DNA of 8,866 bases from Sphingobacteriales bacterium (GTDB lineage Bacteria > Bacteroidota > Bacteroidia > Chitinophagales > Chitinophagaceae): assembly GCA_023251215.1 (NCBI GenBank), contig JAHEZF010000028.1, positions 3,890 through 12,755 on the forward strand, read 5' to 3'. The notes under the pieces are model-generated. The model was not told the DNA's origin. It saw nothing but the letters and a program-made list of their open reading frames with translations, and ran no database searches. Below, piece by piece: positions 1-6,816 of this stretch. Every line of letters starts with the position of its first letter. Position 1 is the first letter of the stretch. The position numbers and the translations under genes are program-made.

Positions 1-872
1 ATATGCCGTGGATTGGAAGCTACATTAATCTCACTTTCTTTCATCCAGACTGAATTCAAAATAACAGCAATACTGGCGCCGCCCATTATCGCCACATAGG
101 ATTTGCCTTTTTTATCGTCAACCACAATTCCACGGGGGATTGAAGAAACCGGAATGGTGCCGATCACTTTGCCAAAAGGATACTCATCCTTATTTAATTC
201 CAAAACACTTACGTTGTTAGAATGCCAGTTGCTTACCAACAAATACCTGCTGTCAGAAGTTTTAGCGATCACTTTGGGTGTTTTGCCGGTTTTGATCAAC
301 GGAACATAAAACGAATCCTCTTTGCTGTTTCCCGGGTAAGTAACTGTTATTTTTTTTACAGGCCCATCGTTTGTTACAATTATATTGGCATTAATCGAAT
401 CAAGCCTGATAGGCACAATACCTCCGGCATTATGCAATGACACCCACAATATTTTATCCTCATGGCTCAGGCAGGCTTCTACCGGTTTTTCCTGGAAAGA
501 AGGAATGGGCCGTTCTTTCGCATAGTCCCATCCTGTTCCTTTTGTTGGTTTGAATTTAAATTCCCGAATGATTTTTTTTGTTGCCTGGTCAAATTCATTC
601 ACACTCATCCCTTCGAGGTTCATGGCATACAGTTTTGAACCATTTGAGTTGAATAATACTGATTTCGTTCCCGGGGCTGATTGGAGCAATTCCACTTTTT
701 CATATTCAAGTTGCGAATAAGGTTTGGGAGCTACTGAATCTTTATTAATGATAAAAGTTTTTTTTTCTTTTTGCCTGAAGGTAGTATCTGCGGGAACTTT
801 ATTTGTATTGCCCGAACTCTGGCAAACAACAGCAAGTGCAAGAAAAAGAATGTATGATAATAATCTAGACAT
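1..872 (-). CDS. exported YncE/YVTN-type beta-propeller protein, C-terminus cut by window edge
   Basis: The frame is open from an ATG at 872-870 to the left edge, giving 290 residues with no stop, so the C-terminus is missing. The N-terminus (MSRLLSYILFLALAVVCQSS) is a short basic and hydrophobic export signal. Cys17 could be a lipidation site, but Val at -1 is atypical, so lipoprotein status is uncertain. Around residues 200-216 there is a YVTN-like repeat (YLLVSNWHSNNVSVLEL), followed by a second blade-like stretch near 235-261 (IPRGIVVDDKKGKSYVAIM). This pattern is known from YncE-like and lactonase-type seven-bladed propellers. I infer a periplasmic or surface propeller of unknown ligand. 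No enzymatic residues can be assigned. It is transcribed divergently from the NlpC/P60 gene across about 250 nt. The ATG lacks a Shine-Dalgarno sequence, which is normal for Bacteroidota. The family call is moderately sure and the function is unknown. Confidence 0.75.
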   Translation of the reverse strand, partial: MSRLLSYILFLALAVVCQSSGNTNKVPADTTFRQKEKKTFIINKDSVAPKPYSQLEYEKVELLQSAPGTKSVLFNSNGSKLYAMNLEGMSVNEFDQATKKIIREFKFKPTKGTGWDYAKERPIPSFQEKPVEACLSHEDKILWVSLHNAGGIVPIRLDSINANIIVTNDGPVKKITVTYPGNSKEDSFYVPLIKTGKTPKVIAKTSDSRYLLVSNWHSNNVSVLELNKDEYPFGKVIGTIPVSSIPRGIVVDDKKGKSYVAIMGGASIAVILNSVWMKESEINVASNPRH

Positions 873-1040
873 GATTTGTCAATGATAACTAAATAAAAAT
901 AATTTGAATGTGGTTATTCTTATTCAATGTTAACAGGCTATGAACAACCCCAAATCTTTTGCCCCCAGTAACTTAGTCTGTAGTAATTATTCGAGGACAA
1001 ATTTCATTGAATGATCTGGTTTTTTTCGGTAAATAACCTA

Positions 1041-1048
1041 TATTTTTG
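1041..1048 (+). promoter_or_regulatory. candidate -7 element (TATTTTTG) for the NlpC/P60 gene
   Basis: TATTTTTG fits the Bacteroidetes -7 consensus TAnnTTTG and lies 78 nt before the chosen ATG at 1127. No TTG occurs at the expected 17-23 nt further upstream, so only half of the promoter is recognisable. An 11-bp inverted repeat (TCATT-G-AATGA, 1004-1014) lies upstream and a small hairpin (GCTCC-TGT-GGAGC, 1067-1079) falls in the predicted leader. The rest of the 873-1126 gap shows no gene. Confidence 0.3.
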
Positions 1049-1126
1049 CTCACCTGTTCAAAAGGAGCTCCTGTGGAGCAGTTGGGCAGGATTTTTGAAA
1101 AGCTTTATATCATCCTGAGAAGCCAT

Positions 1127-1891
1127 ATGGTTAAGCAGATATTATCAGCAATATTATTCATTATCCTGTTGAACAGTTGTTCCAGTTTAAAGCAACTGAA
1201 TCTTTCCGGCAAACGACAAGTGGCATCTGTTCCTGTGGCTGCTCCCGGTAATTCACAACAGAAATTCCTGGATGACATTACAGTAACTCCTCAGACAACT
1301 TCCATATTAAATGAAACGAAGACCGACAAAAAAGAAACTGTTGCCGGACATGGTTATTCCATTGAGGAAACTGCGGTGAAAGAAGAACCTAAACTTATCG
1401 CTGATAATATTGTTGCCCATCCTTCAGAAACAGAAAACATTTCAGCATTACAACTAAAATATGCTGTTTTGTTAAACACAGATGCTGAACAGTTACAAAA
1501 TAAAACTTTACTTGAAGGGATTGACGAATGGTATGGTACCCGTTACCACATGGGAGGTACTACTAAAAAAGGGATTGATTGCTCTGCTTTTGCCGGCGTC
1601 ATTTATGCCGCTGTGTTTGGTGTCACACTTCCCCGCACGGCGAGGGACCAATACCGCTTTAGCCGCCGTATCTCAAGAACAGAGTTGCAGGAAGGTGACC
1701 TGCTTTTCTTCCATACACGTCGCGGCCGCTGGATATCACATGTAGGTATTTATCTTCAGAACAATAAATTTGTTCACGCCTCTACCACTAATGGCGTTAC
1801 TATCAGCGATATGTTTGACCCATATTATCTGAAATGCTTTGTGGGGGCCGGAAGAATTGATAACAAGCAGGGGCCTTTGACGAAACATTAA
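1127..1891 (+). CDS. NlpC/P60 family peptidase, predicted lipoprotein
   Basis: The protein has 254 residues. I chose the ATG at 1127 over an in-frame TTG at 1046 because it places a classic lipoprotein signal at the N-terminus: MVKQ, a hydrophobic core, then LNSC with the lipid-acceptor Cys18. The TTG would add 27 non-signal residues in front and overlaps the putative -7 promoter element. A low-complexity linker (about 20-125) precedes an NlpC/P60 domain from about residue 134 to 244. The catalytic Cys152 is in GIDCSAF, His205 is in SHVGIY, and His217 in KFVHAST is the likely third polar residue. Family members cleave gamma-D-Glu-diaminopimelate or related bonds in peptidoglycan stem peptides, so I infer a cell-wall hydrolase anchored to a membrane facing the periplasm. 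The gene stands alone in this orientation. Its stop overlaps that of the convergent flippase gene by 4 bp. The family is secure; the exact bond cleaved is not visible. Confidence 0.92.
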   Translation: MVKQILSAILFIILLNSCSSLKQLNLSGKRQVASVPVAAPGNSQQKFLDDITVTPQTTSILNETKTDKKETVAGHGYSIEETAVKEEPKLIADNIVAHPSETENISALQLKYAVLLNTDAEQLQNKTLLEGIDEWYGTRYHMGGTTKKGIDCSAFAGVIYAAVFGVTLPRTARDQYRFSRRISRTELQEGDLLFFHTRRGRWISHVGIYLQNNKFVHASTTNGVTISDMFDPYYLKCFVGAGRIDNKQGPLTKH

Positions 1892-3396
1892 TCTTTTCCT
1901 ATTCTCATTTTTTTACGGATGGTTTGCATCACAGGTTTAATGTCAGGTGACAGATCTAAATAAATTGCTCCGGCAGCATACAATAACATAAAGCCAAGGC
2001 TACGGAGAAACAGACCCGTCAATCCATGAATATTCGTAAAGGTAAAATGGCAAATGGCATAGCAACCAGCGGCCAGTAATACGGTATATAATGATTGGAT
2101 AGTAAGAGGAAAGAGTTTGAATTTTTTCCAGAGAAAAACCGTGCGGATGATGTTGTAAATAGTAATGGAAATAAGGTTGGCAAACCCGGTACCCACGATA
2201 TCAAAATTTTTTGTCAGAATATAACTCAAAGGCAGCATCAGCATAAGCAGAATGACACCGCTCACCATTTCAAAACGCCAGTAAGTTGATGTGGCAATGA
2301 TCTGGGCATTCAGCCCTGTTCCCATATCCACAATTTTAGTAAGTCCAAGCAAAATGATAACGTAATAAGCATCCAGGTAAGTTCCTTTTAAATGAAAAGT
2401 GGTTACCGCATCAGTAAAATTCAGTACGATTAAAAGGAATAAACCGCAGGAGAAAACCAGTTGATTGATGGAGGATCGCTGGTAAATGCGTTGTATCAAC
2501 GCCATGTTTTTATCTTTCCATGCCTTTGACAGATGGGCAATAGAGGCTGCAATTATTCCACGCTGGGGCACCGCTATCATGGCACAAATATTCTGTGCTA
2601 CTGAAAATATGGCCAGTTTGGTCAGGGCATCATTGAGTACAGAACCGATAACCAGTGAATCGAATACCAGTGAAATGGTGAATATGACCGATCCTGCATA
2701 AACGTATGAACACAACCTGAGAATACTTTTGGAAAATCTGCGGGTAACTTTAGTTATCCGGAAAGTGAAATGAATTTTTTTTGTGAAAAGGAGGTAAAAG
2801 AGTAGTGTAACTGCAATAAAAGGATAACTGAATGAAAAGACTTTAATGAAGACATCAAAATTGCGGATAACCCCGGTTGCAAACAGGACAATTAATACGG
2901 TTGTAAACAATCTCCACAAAACCTCTTTCAGGAAATTGGTAAAAACAGATTTATGAAGCTGCCAGGAATAGGCTTCAAGAATAGTGTAAACCACAAGGCC
3001 AAATCCTAATGGGAATATCCAGGTATAATGCGCTACTAATTCAGGAGCATTGGTACCGTATTTTTTTATTACAAGGCCTTTAAAAAAAATCCCGGCAACA
3101 ATAACCAGGATAAATCCAATGGTACTTATTAGCAAAGCCCATGTCACCTGGTCATTTTTATTTGCGGGCAGATGTTCTTTGTAGTATGGATAAAATTTGT
3201 AGATATAAGAAGGCATGGCAAGGCTGGCAAAGGCCATCATCATAGTGGCAATGGCAATAAAAGCGTTGTATAAGCCGAATTGGGGGTCCAGGAAAATTCC
3301 CTGTTTGGTAAATAAGTAAACATTCAGCAATCCGATAATAAAACCGGTATAAATAACAAGTGATGAAATTATGCTTTGGCGCCTGATGCTGCTCAT
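1888..3396 (-). CDS. Wzx/MATE-like polysaccharide (oligosaccharide) flippase
   Basis: This is a 502-residue, highly hydrophobic protein with about 14 predicted membrane segments (roughly residues 11-29, 43-64, 85-107, 123-143, 160-178, 182-204, 231-253, 259-284, 311-328, 344-363, 376-397, 401-421, 431-450 and 463-480). Basic loops such as TKVTRRFSKS lie between segments, and the C-terminal tail (RKKMRIGKD) is basic. Length, topology and the N-terminal pattern (SSLVIYTGFIIGLLNVYLF) match the polysaccharide flippase branch of the MOP/MATE superfamily, which moves lipid-linked glycans across the inner membrane. The substrate cannot be read from the sequence, and no glycosyltransferases are nearby. 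The ATG is at 3396-3394 with no Shine-Dalgarno sequence. It lies 40 nt downstream of the M1 peptidase gene on the same strand, so co-transcription is likely. A MATE-type transporter is the alternative, but length and hydrophobicity pattern favour a flippase. Confidence 0.85.
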   Translation of the reverse strand: MSSIRRQSIISSLVIYTGFIIGLLNVYLFTKQGIFLDPQFGLYNAFIAIATMMMAFASLAMPSYIYKFYPYYKEHLPANKNDQVTWALLISTIGFILVIVAGIFFKGLVIKKYGTNAPELVAHYTWIFPLGFGLVVYTILEAYSWQLHKSVFTNFLKEVLWRLFTTVLIVLFATGVIRNFDVFIKVFSFSYPFIAVTLLFYLLFTKKIHFTFRITKVTRRFSKSILRLCSYVYAGSVIFTISLVFDSLVIGSVLNDALTKLAIFSVAQNICAMIAVPQRGIIAASIAHLSKAWKDKNMALIQRIYQRSSINQLVFSCGLFLLIVLNFTDAVTTFHLKGTYLDAYYVIILLGLTKIVDMGTGLNAQIIATSTYWRFEMVSGVILLMLMLPLSYILTKNFDIVGTGFANLISITIYNIIRTVFLWKKFKLFPLTIQSLYTVLLAAGCYAICHFTFTNIHGLTGLFLRSLGFMLLYAAGAIYLDLSPDIKPVMQTIRKKMRIGKD

Positions 3397-3401
3397 GGGG
3401 T

Positions 3402-3436
3402 AAAGGTAAGCGGGTAGTAGCGAGTGGCAAGTAGGG
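3402..3436 (-). repeat. degenerate heptanucleotide array filling the peptidase-flippase gap
   Basis: Read on the minus strand, the 35 nt directly after the peptidase stop codon divide into five 7-nt units. The first three end in YACT (CCCTACT, TGCCACT, CGCTACT); the fourth and fifth (ACCCGCT, TACCTTT) are diverged. Only 5 nt then remain before the flippase ATG, so the whole 40-nt intergenic gap is essentially this array. The 7-nt period is clear for three units and arguable for the other two. Confidence 0.5.
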
Positions 3437-5143
3437 TTATTGAACTTTCTTTACTGTGATGTAAAAATTTTTGTTGATATCCATAACATAATTTAAAGGC
3501 AGGTCGAAATCTTGCCACTCAGTTTTGGGAAAAATAATAAAAGGTCTTCCGCCGGTTAATTCTATAGGCATATCAAAACCTTCAACACAGTTTGTCCAGC
3601 GATAAGAAACTTTCCTTCCATCCATCTTATACTCCAGCACCGGAATTTTCGTTGCCCGGAGGTATTGATCAAATACTTTTGAGAAATCTTTTCCTGATTG
3701 CTTGGTCATATATGCTTCTACATCCTTTGAGTCTACTGGTTTGTGATAAAATTCTTTATTAAGCCCCCTTAATATTTTCCTGAATAAAGAATCATCATCG
3801 ATCACCTGCCGAATCATGTGGAGCAGGTTGTTTCCTTTATTGTACATATCACCGCTGCCTTCCTGGTTCACCCCGTAAGCGCCGATGATAGTTCTGCTAT
3901 TACCAATTGTCCGGCGCAGGCCCTGTGTATATTCATCAGCAGCCTGCTTACCATACTGGCATTCCACAAAAAGAGTTTCTGAATAATCAGCAAATCCTTC
4001 ATGCACCCACATATCTGCAATATCATTGGTAGTAATATTATTGCCAAACCATTCATGACCGCTTTCGTGTATAATGATATAATCCCATTTCATTCCCCAG
4101 CCACTACCGGAAAGATCCCTGCCCATTCTGTTGAAACCGGAATAATAACCATTGACATAATGATTGCCATAAGCTGTTGCACTCTGGTGTTCCATGCCGA
4201 GGTGAGATGACTCTACCAGTTTGTAACTGTCTTCATAAAAAGGATAGGGGCCAAACCAGTATTCAAAACATCGCAGCATGGGTTTTACATCACGGTCAAA
4301 TTGTTTTTTGGCTTTTTCCAAATTATAATCGAGCACCCAGTAACTGATATCCAGTTTTCCTTTTTCAGCATTCAACGTATCGGTAAAGTTTACATACTTG
4401 CCGATATAAGGAACGATATTGTAATTGTTGATGGGGTTTTTTACCATCCATGTCCATGAAGTAGTGCCGTCATTATTATTTTTCTTGTTCGTCAATCTTC
4501 CGTTACCGACTGCCACTAAAGTATCAGGAACAGTAACAGTAAGTGAGGCGCCTTTATCAGGTTCATCGCTCTGGTGGTCTTTGCAGGGATACCAAACGCT
4601 GGCGCCTAAACCCTGGCAGGCAACTGTCATCCAGGGTCTTCCTTTTTCATCTTTGGTAAAAATCCATCCGCCATCCCAGGGAGGATTGACGGCTATACGT
4701 GGCCTGCCGCTGAAATTTATTTTCAGCCGGTAGGTTCTGTGAAGCGGTGGTTTGGCATTGTCAATAAAATTAAAATTGCCGATATCAATAAAATAAACAT
4801 TGCCTTCACGACGAAATTTCTTTATAGCAATAGTATTATCAAGTGTAATATTTTCAATCAGCATTGGGTTCTGTAAGTCAATCTGCATTATTTTATTTTT
4901 TCCCGGCTTGACGAGTTCAAAGTCTATTGTATTTGATCCGGAAAGCGTTTTTCTGTCATAATCCGGTTGAATATCGATATTGTAAAGAGTCACATCCCAC
5001 CAGTCTCTTCCAGGTCCAATGCTGCCTCGCAACGTATCCTGGTGAGTAAACTCTTTCTTTTTATTTAATGGCTGTGCCGATGAAGAATATAAAATGCAAA
5101 AAGTAAAAGCTAAAATGTAAAATGTCCGGGCTATGTAATTCAC
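3437..5143 (-). CDS. exported M1 family zinc metallopeptidase (aminopeptidase)
   Basis: The protein has 568 residues and begins at a GTG (5143-5141). No in-frame ATG lies nearby upstream, and the GTG sits directly before a signal peptide with likely cleavage after SSA (23/24). The gluzincin zinc site is complete: HESGH at 359-363, then 18 residues, then Glu382 in WVHEGF (HExxH-x18-E). The substrate-binding motif, usually GxMEN in M1 enzymes, reads GMEHQ at 316-320. Tyr434 in MYNKG matches the catalytic tyrosine. The order beta-rich N-terminal domain, catalytic domain and short C-terminal tail fits compact M1 peptidases; the large C-terminal helical domain of 850-residue members is absent. It probably removes N-terminal residues from peptides in the periplasm or outside. 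It lies divergent to a peptide-binding lipoprotein gene and upstream of the flippase. Its signal-peptide core is encoded by a heptanucleotide array. The family is very secure; substrate preference is unknown. Confidence 0.93.
   Translation of the reverse strand: MNYIARTFYILAFTFCILYSSSAQPLNKKKEFTHQDTLRGSIGPGRDWWDVTLYNIDIQPDYDRKTLSGSNTIDFELVKPGKNKIMQIDLQNPMLIENITLDNTIAIKKFRREGNVYFIDIGNFNFIDNAKPPLHRTYRLKINFSGRPRIAVNPPWDGGWIFTKDEKGRPWMTVACQGLGASVWYPCKDHQSDEPDKGASLTVTVPDTLVAVGNGRLTNKKNNNDGTTSWTWMVKNPINNYNIVPYIGKYVNFTDTLNAEKGKLDISYWVLDYNLEKAKKQFDRDVKPMLRCFEYWFGPYPFYEDSYKLVESSHLGMEHQSATAYGNHYVNGYYSGFNRMGRDLSGSGWGMKWDYIIIHESGHEWFGNNITTNDIADMWVHEGFADYSETLFVECQYGKQAADEYTQGLRRTIGNSRTIIGAYGVNQEGSGDMYNKGNNLLHMIRQVIDDDSLFRKILRGLNKEFYHKPVDSKDVEAYMTKQSGKDFSKVFDQYLRATKIPVLEYKMDGRKVSYRWTNCVEGFDMPIELTGGRPFIIFPKTEWQDFDLPLNYVMDINKNFYITVKKVQ
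5091..5125 (-). repeat. heptanucleotide array (AAAANNN x5 on the plus strand) inside the M1 peptidase signal-peptide codons
   Basis: Five consecutive 7-nt units occupy 5091-5097, 5098-5104, 5105-5111, 5112-5118 and 5119-5125 on the plus strand. Every unit begins with AAAA, and the last two are identical (AAAATGT). On the coding (minus) strand they read NNNTTTT and encode the hydrophobic core TFYILAFTFCIL of the signal peptide. The period is exact with no indels. Because the unit is not a multiple of three, successive copies are read in shifting frames. Confidence 0.75.
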
Positions 5144-5187
5144 TTTACTATGTTTTGTTGATGTAAATTTAAGGGTTGATAATTAAG
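5144..5187. promoter_or_regulatory. divergent 44-nt intergenic region with an AT-rich palindrome
   Basis: This gap must hold the start signals of both the M1 peptidase (minus) and the peptide-binding protein (plus). In its centre lies TAAATTTA (5164-5171), a perfect palindrome that matches 7 of 8 positions of the Bacteroidetes -7 consensus TAnnTTTG on both strands. No well-placed TTG -33 element is seen for either direction. A second near match, TATGTTTTG, lies at 5149-5157 with one extra T. I infer shared or overlapping promoters, but the elements are weak. Confidence 0.25.
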
Positions 5188-6816
5188 ATGAACGTTAAAA
5201 GAAAATATTATTGGTTGTTGGTTATAGGTTGCTGGTTCTTGGGAGCCTGTTATAATAAGAAGAGCAGTACCAGGAAGGTTTTTCACTACAATGAAAGTTC
5301 AGGAATCGCTTCACTTGACCCCGCCTTTGCCAAGAACCAATCTGTTATGTGGGTGGTTCACCAGCTTTATAATACGCTGGTACAGGTAGATGAGCATCTT
5401 AATATTGTTCCTTCGCTGGCAAAAAGCTGGGATATTTCTGAAGACAGGCTTACTTATACCTTTCATTTGCGGAATGATGTTTTTTTTCATGATGATGCTG
5501 CTTTTGCCGACAGTAAGGGAAGAAAAATGACAGCAAAAGATGTAGAGTATAGTCTGGACAGGATCATCAATAAACAAACAGCCAGCCCGGGATCATGGAT
5601 ATTTAACCGCAAAGTGGATTCGCTTCAGCCATTCAGGATTGTTGATGATACAACTTTCCGGCTAAAACTTCTTCGTCCTTACAATCCTGTTCTCGGTATT
5701 CTTTCCATGCAGTATTGTTCGGTAGTGGCCAGGGAAGCAGTAGAAAAATATGGCAATAATTTCCGGCGTCACCCGGTTGGCACAGGCCCATTCCAATTTG
5801 TGGCTTGGGAAGAAGGGCAGGCCCTTGTTTTGAAAAAAAATGAAAAATATTTTGAAATGGACAACGCCGGTAAACGATTGCCTTATCTGGATGGAGTAAA
5901 AATTTCTTTTTACGACAGCAAGGCTACCGAATTTTTATTGTTCCGGCAAAAGCAGCTGGAATTTATCAATGATATTGAAGCTTCTTTTAAAGATGAAGTA
6001 TTGACCAAAAAAGGAACACTGCGAAAAGAGTGGGAGGGAAGGATCGGGTTGCAGACCAATCCTTATCTTAATATTGAATACCTCGGTATCCTGGTTGATT
6101 CCACTAATGAGTTATTAAAGAACTCACCGATGCGGTTGAAAAAGATCAGGCAGGCTATCAATTATGGATTTGACCGGAGGAAAATGATTTTATATCTGCG
6201 AAATTCGCTGGGTACTCCGGCTGAATCGGGTTTTGTACCTACCGGGCTGCCATCTTTTGATTCATCCGTGGTGAAGGGTTATCATTATGATCCGGCCAAA
6301 ACAAAACAATTACTTACTGAAGCAGGTTACCCTGATGGAAAAGGATTACCTACCATCAAACTTTTGACAATTTCAATTTATTCAGAGATGGGAAATTTTA
6401 TTGCCAAACAATTAGAAGAATCAGGAATACCGGTGCAGGTAGAAGTAGTGCAGAAATCTTTATTGCTTGAAATGACTTCGAATTCAAGAGCCTTGTTCTT
6501 TCGCGGTAGTTGGATAGCAGATTACCCGGATGCGGAAAATTATTTATCTGTTTTCTATTCAAAAAATCCGGCGCCGCCCAATTACACCCGTTATAAAAAC
6601 CCGGAGTTTGATGCCATATTTGAAAAAGCATTGACAGAGAATAATGACTCCATGAGATATAAACTATATCAACAAGCTGATCAGATCATGATAAACGATG
6701 CCCCGGTGGTGCCACTGTGGTATGATAAAGTAGTCAGGCTTGTTCAAACCAATGTAAAAAACTTTAAACCGGATGCATTGAATATGCTGGAATTAAGAAA
6801 AGTTCAGTTGCAGTAA
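5188..6816 (+). CDS. peptide ABC transporter substrate-binding lipoprotein, family 5 (OppA/DppA-like)
   Basis: The protein has 542 residues. I chose the ATG at 5188 rather than the TTG four codons upstream because MNVKRK gives the usual basic start of a signal peptide. The signal ends in the lipobox LGAC with Cys21. Family 5 solute-binding hallmarks follow in order: LDPAFA near 43, VPSLAKSW at 74-81 followed by the YTFHLR-type signature, DVEYSLDR at 118-125, PVGTGPF at 196-202, RQAINYGFDR at 331-340, the YDPAKTKQLL helix near 367-376, and DYPDAENY at 445-452. Such proteins bind oligopeptides, dipeptides or sometimes nickel or glycans and deliver them to an inner-membrane ABC permease. No permease or ATPase gene is nearby, so it is an orphan here. 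The divergent M1 peptidase makes peptide a reasonable ligand guess. The lipoprotein-signal core is encoded by a heptanucleotide array. The family is secure; the ligand is inferred. Confidence 0.92.
   Translation: MNVKRKYYWLLVIGCWFLGACYNKKSSTRKVFHYNESSGIASLDPAFAKNQSVMWVVHQLYNTLVQVDEHLNIVPSLAKSWDISEDRLTYTFHLRNDVFFHDDAAFADSKGRKMTAKDVEYSLDRIINKQTASPGSWIFNRKVDSLQPFRIVDDTTFRLKLLRPYNPVLGILSMQYCSVVAREAVEKYGNNFRRHPVGTGPFQFVAWEEGQALVLKKNEKYFEMDNAGKRLPYLDGVKISFYDSKATEFLLFRQKQLEFINDIEASFKDEVLTKKGTLRKEWEGRIGLQTNPYLNIEYLGILVDSTNELLKNSPMRLKKIRQAINYGFDRRKMILYLRNSLGTPAESGFVPTGLPSFDSSVVKGYHYDPAKTKQLLTEAGYPDGKGLPTIKLLTISIYSEMGNFIAKQLEESGIPVQVEVVQKSLLLEMTSNSRALFFRGSWIADYPDAENYLSVFYSKNPAPPNYTRYKNPEFDAIFEKALTENNDSMRYKLYQQADQIMINDAPVVPLWYDKVVRLVQTNVKNFKPDALNMLELRKVQLQ
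5213..5240 (+). repeat. heptanucleotide array (GGTTNNN x4) inside the substrate-binding protein's signal-peptide codons
   Basis: Four consecutive 7-nt units lie at 5213-5219 (GGTTGTT), 5220-5226 (GGTTATA), 5227-5233 (GGTTGCT) and 5234-5240 (GGTTCTT), followed by GGG of a possible fifth. Every unit starts with GGTT. They encode the hydrophobic core of the lipoprotein signal (WLLVIGCWFLG), ending just before the lipobox cysteine codon. The unit differs in sequence from the array in the neighbouring gene but has the same period. Confidence 0.7.

Noticed and set aside
951..1005. Minus-strand -7 near matches (CAAATCTT at 951 and CAAATTTC at 998, read on plus) for the propeller gene
   Set aside because: Each misses one consensus base and neither has a TTG -33 element at the right distance.
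1061..1100. tRNA-like look of the GAGC...GCAGTTGGGCAGG stretch before the NlpC/P60 gene
   Set aside because: No acceptor stem, anticodon arm or T-arm can be formed around it; only one 5-bp hairpin is present.
1046..1126. N-terminal extension of the NlpC/P60 protein from a TTG at 1046
   Set aside because: The added 27 residues would bury the lipoprotein signal, and the TTG lies inside the putative -7 element. The ATG at 1127 fits a standard signal peptide.
4425..4733. 102-codon plus-strand frame inside the M1 peptidase
   Set aside because: It lies wholly within a well-supported gene on the other strand and has no recognisable domain.
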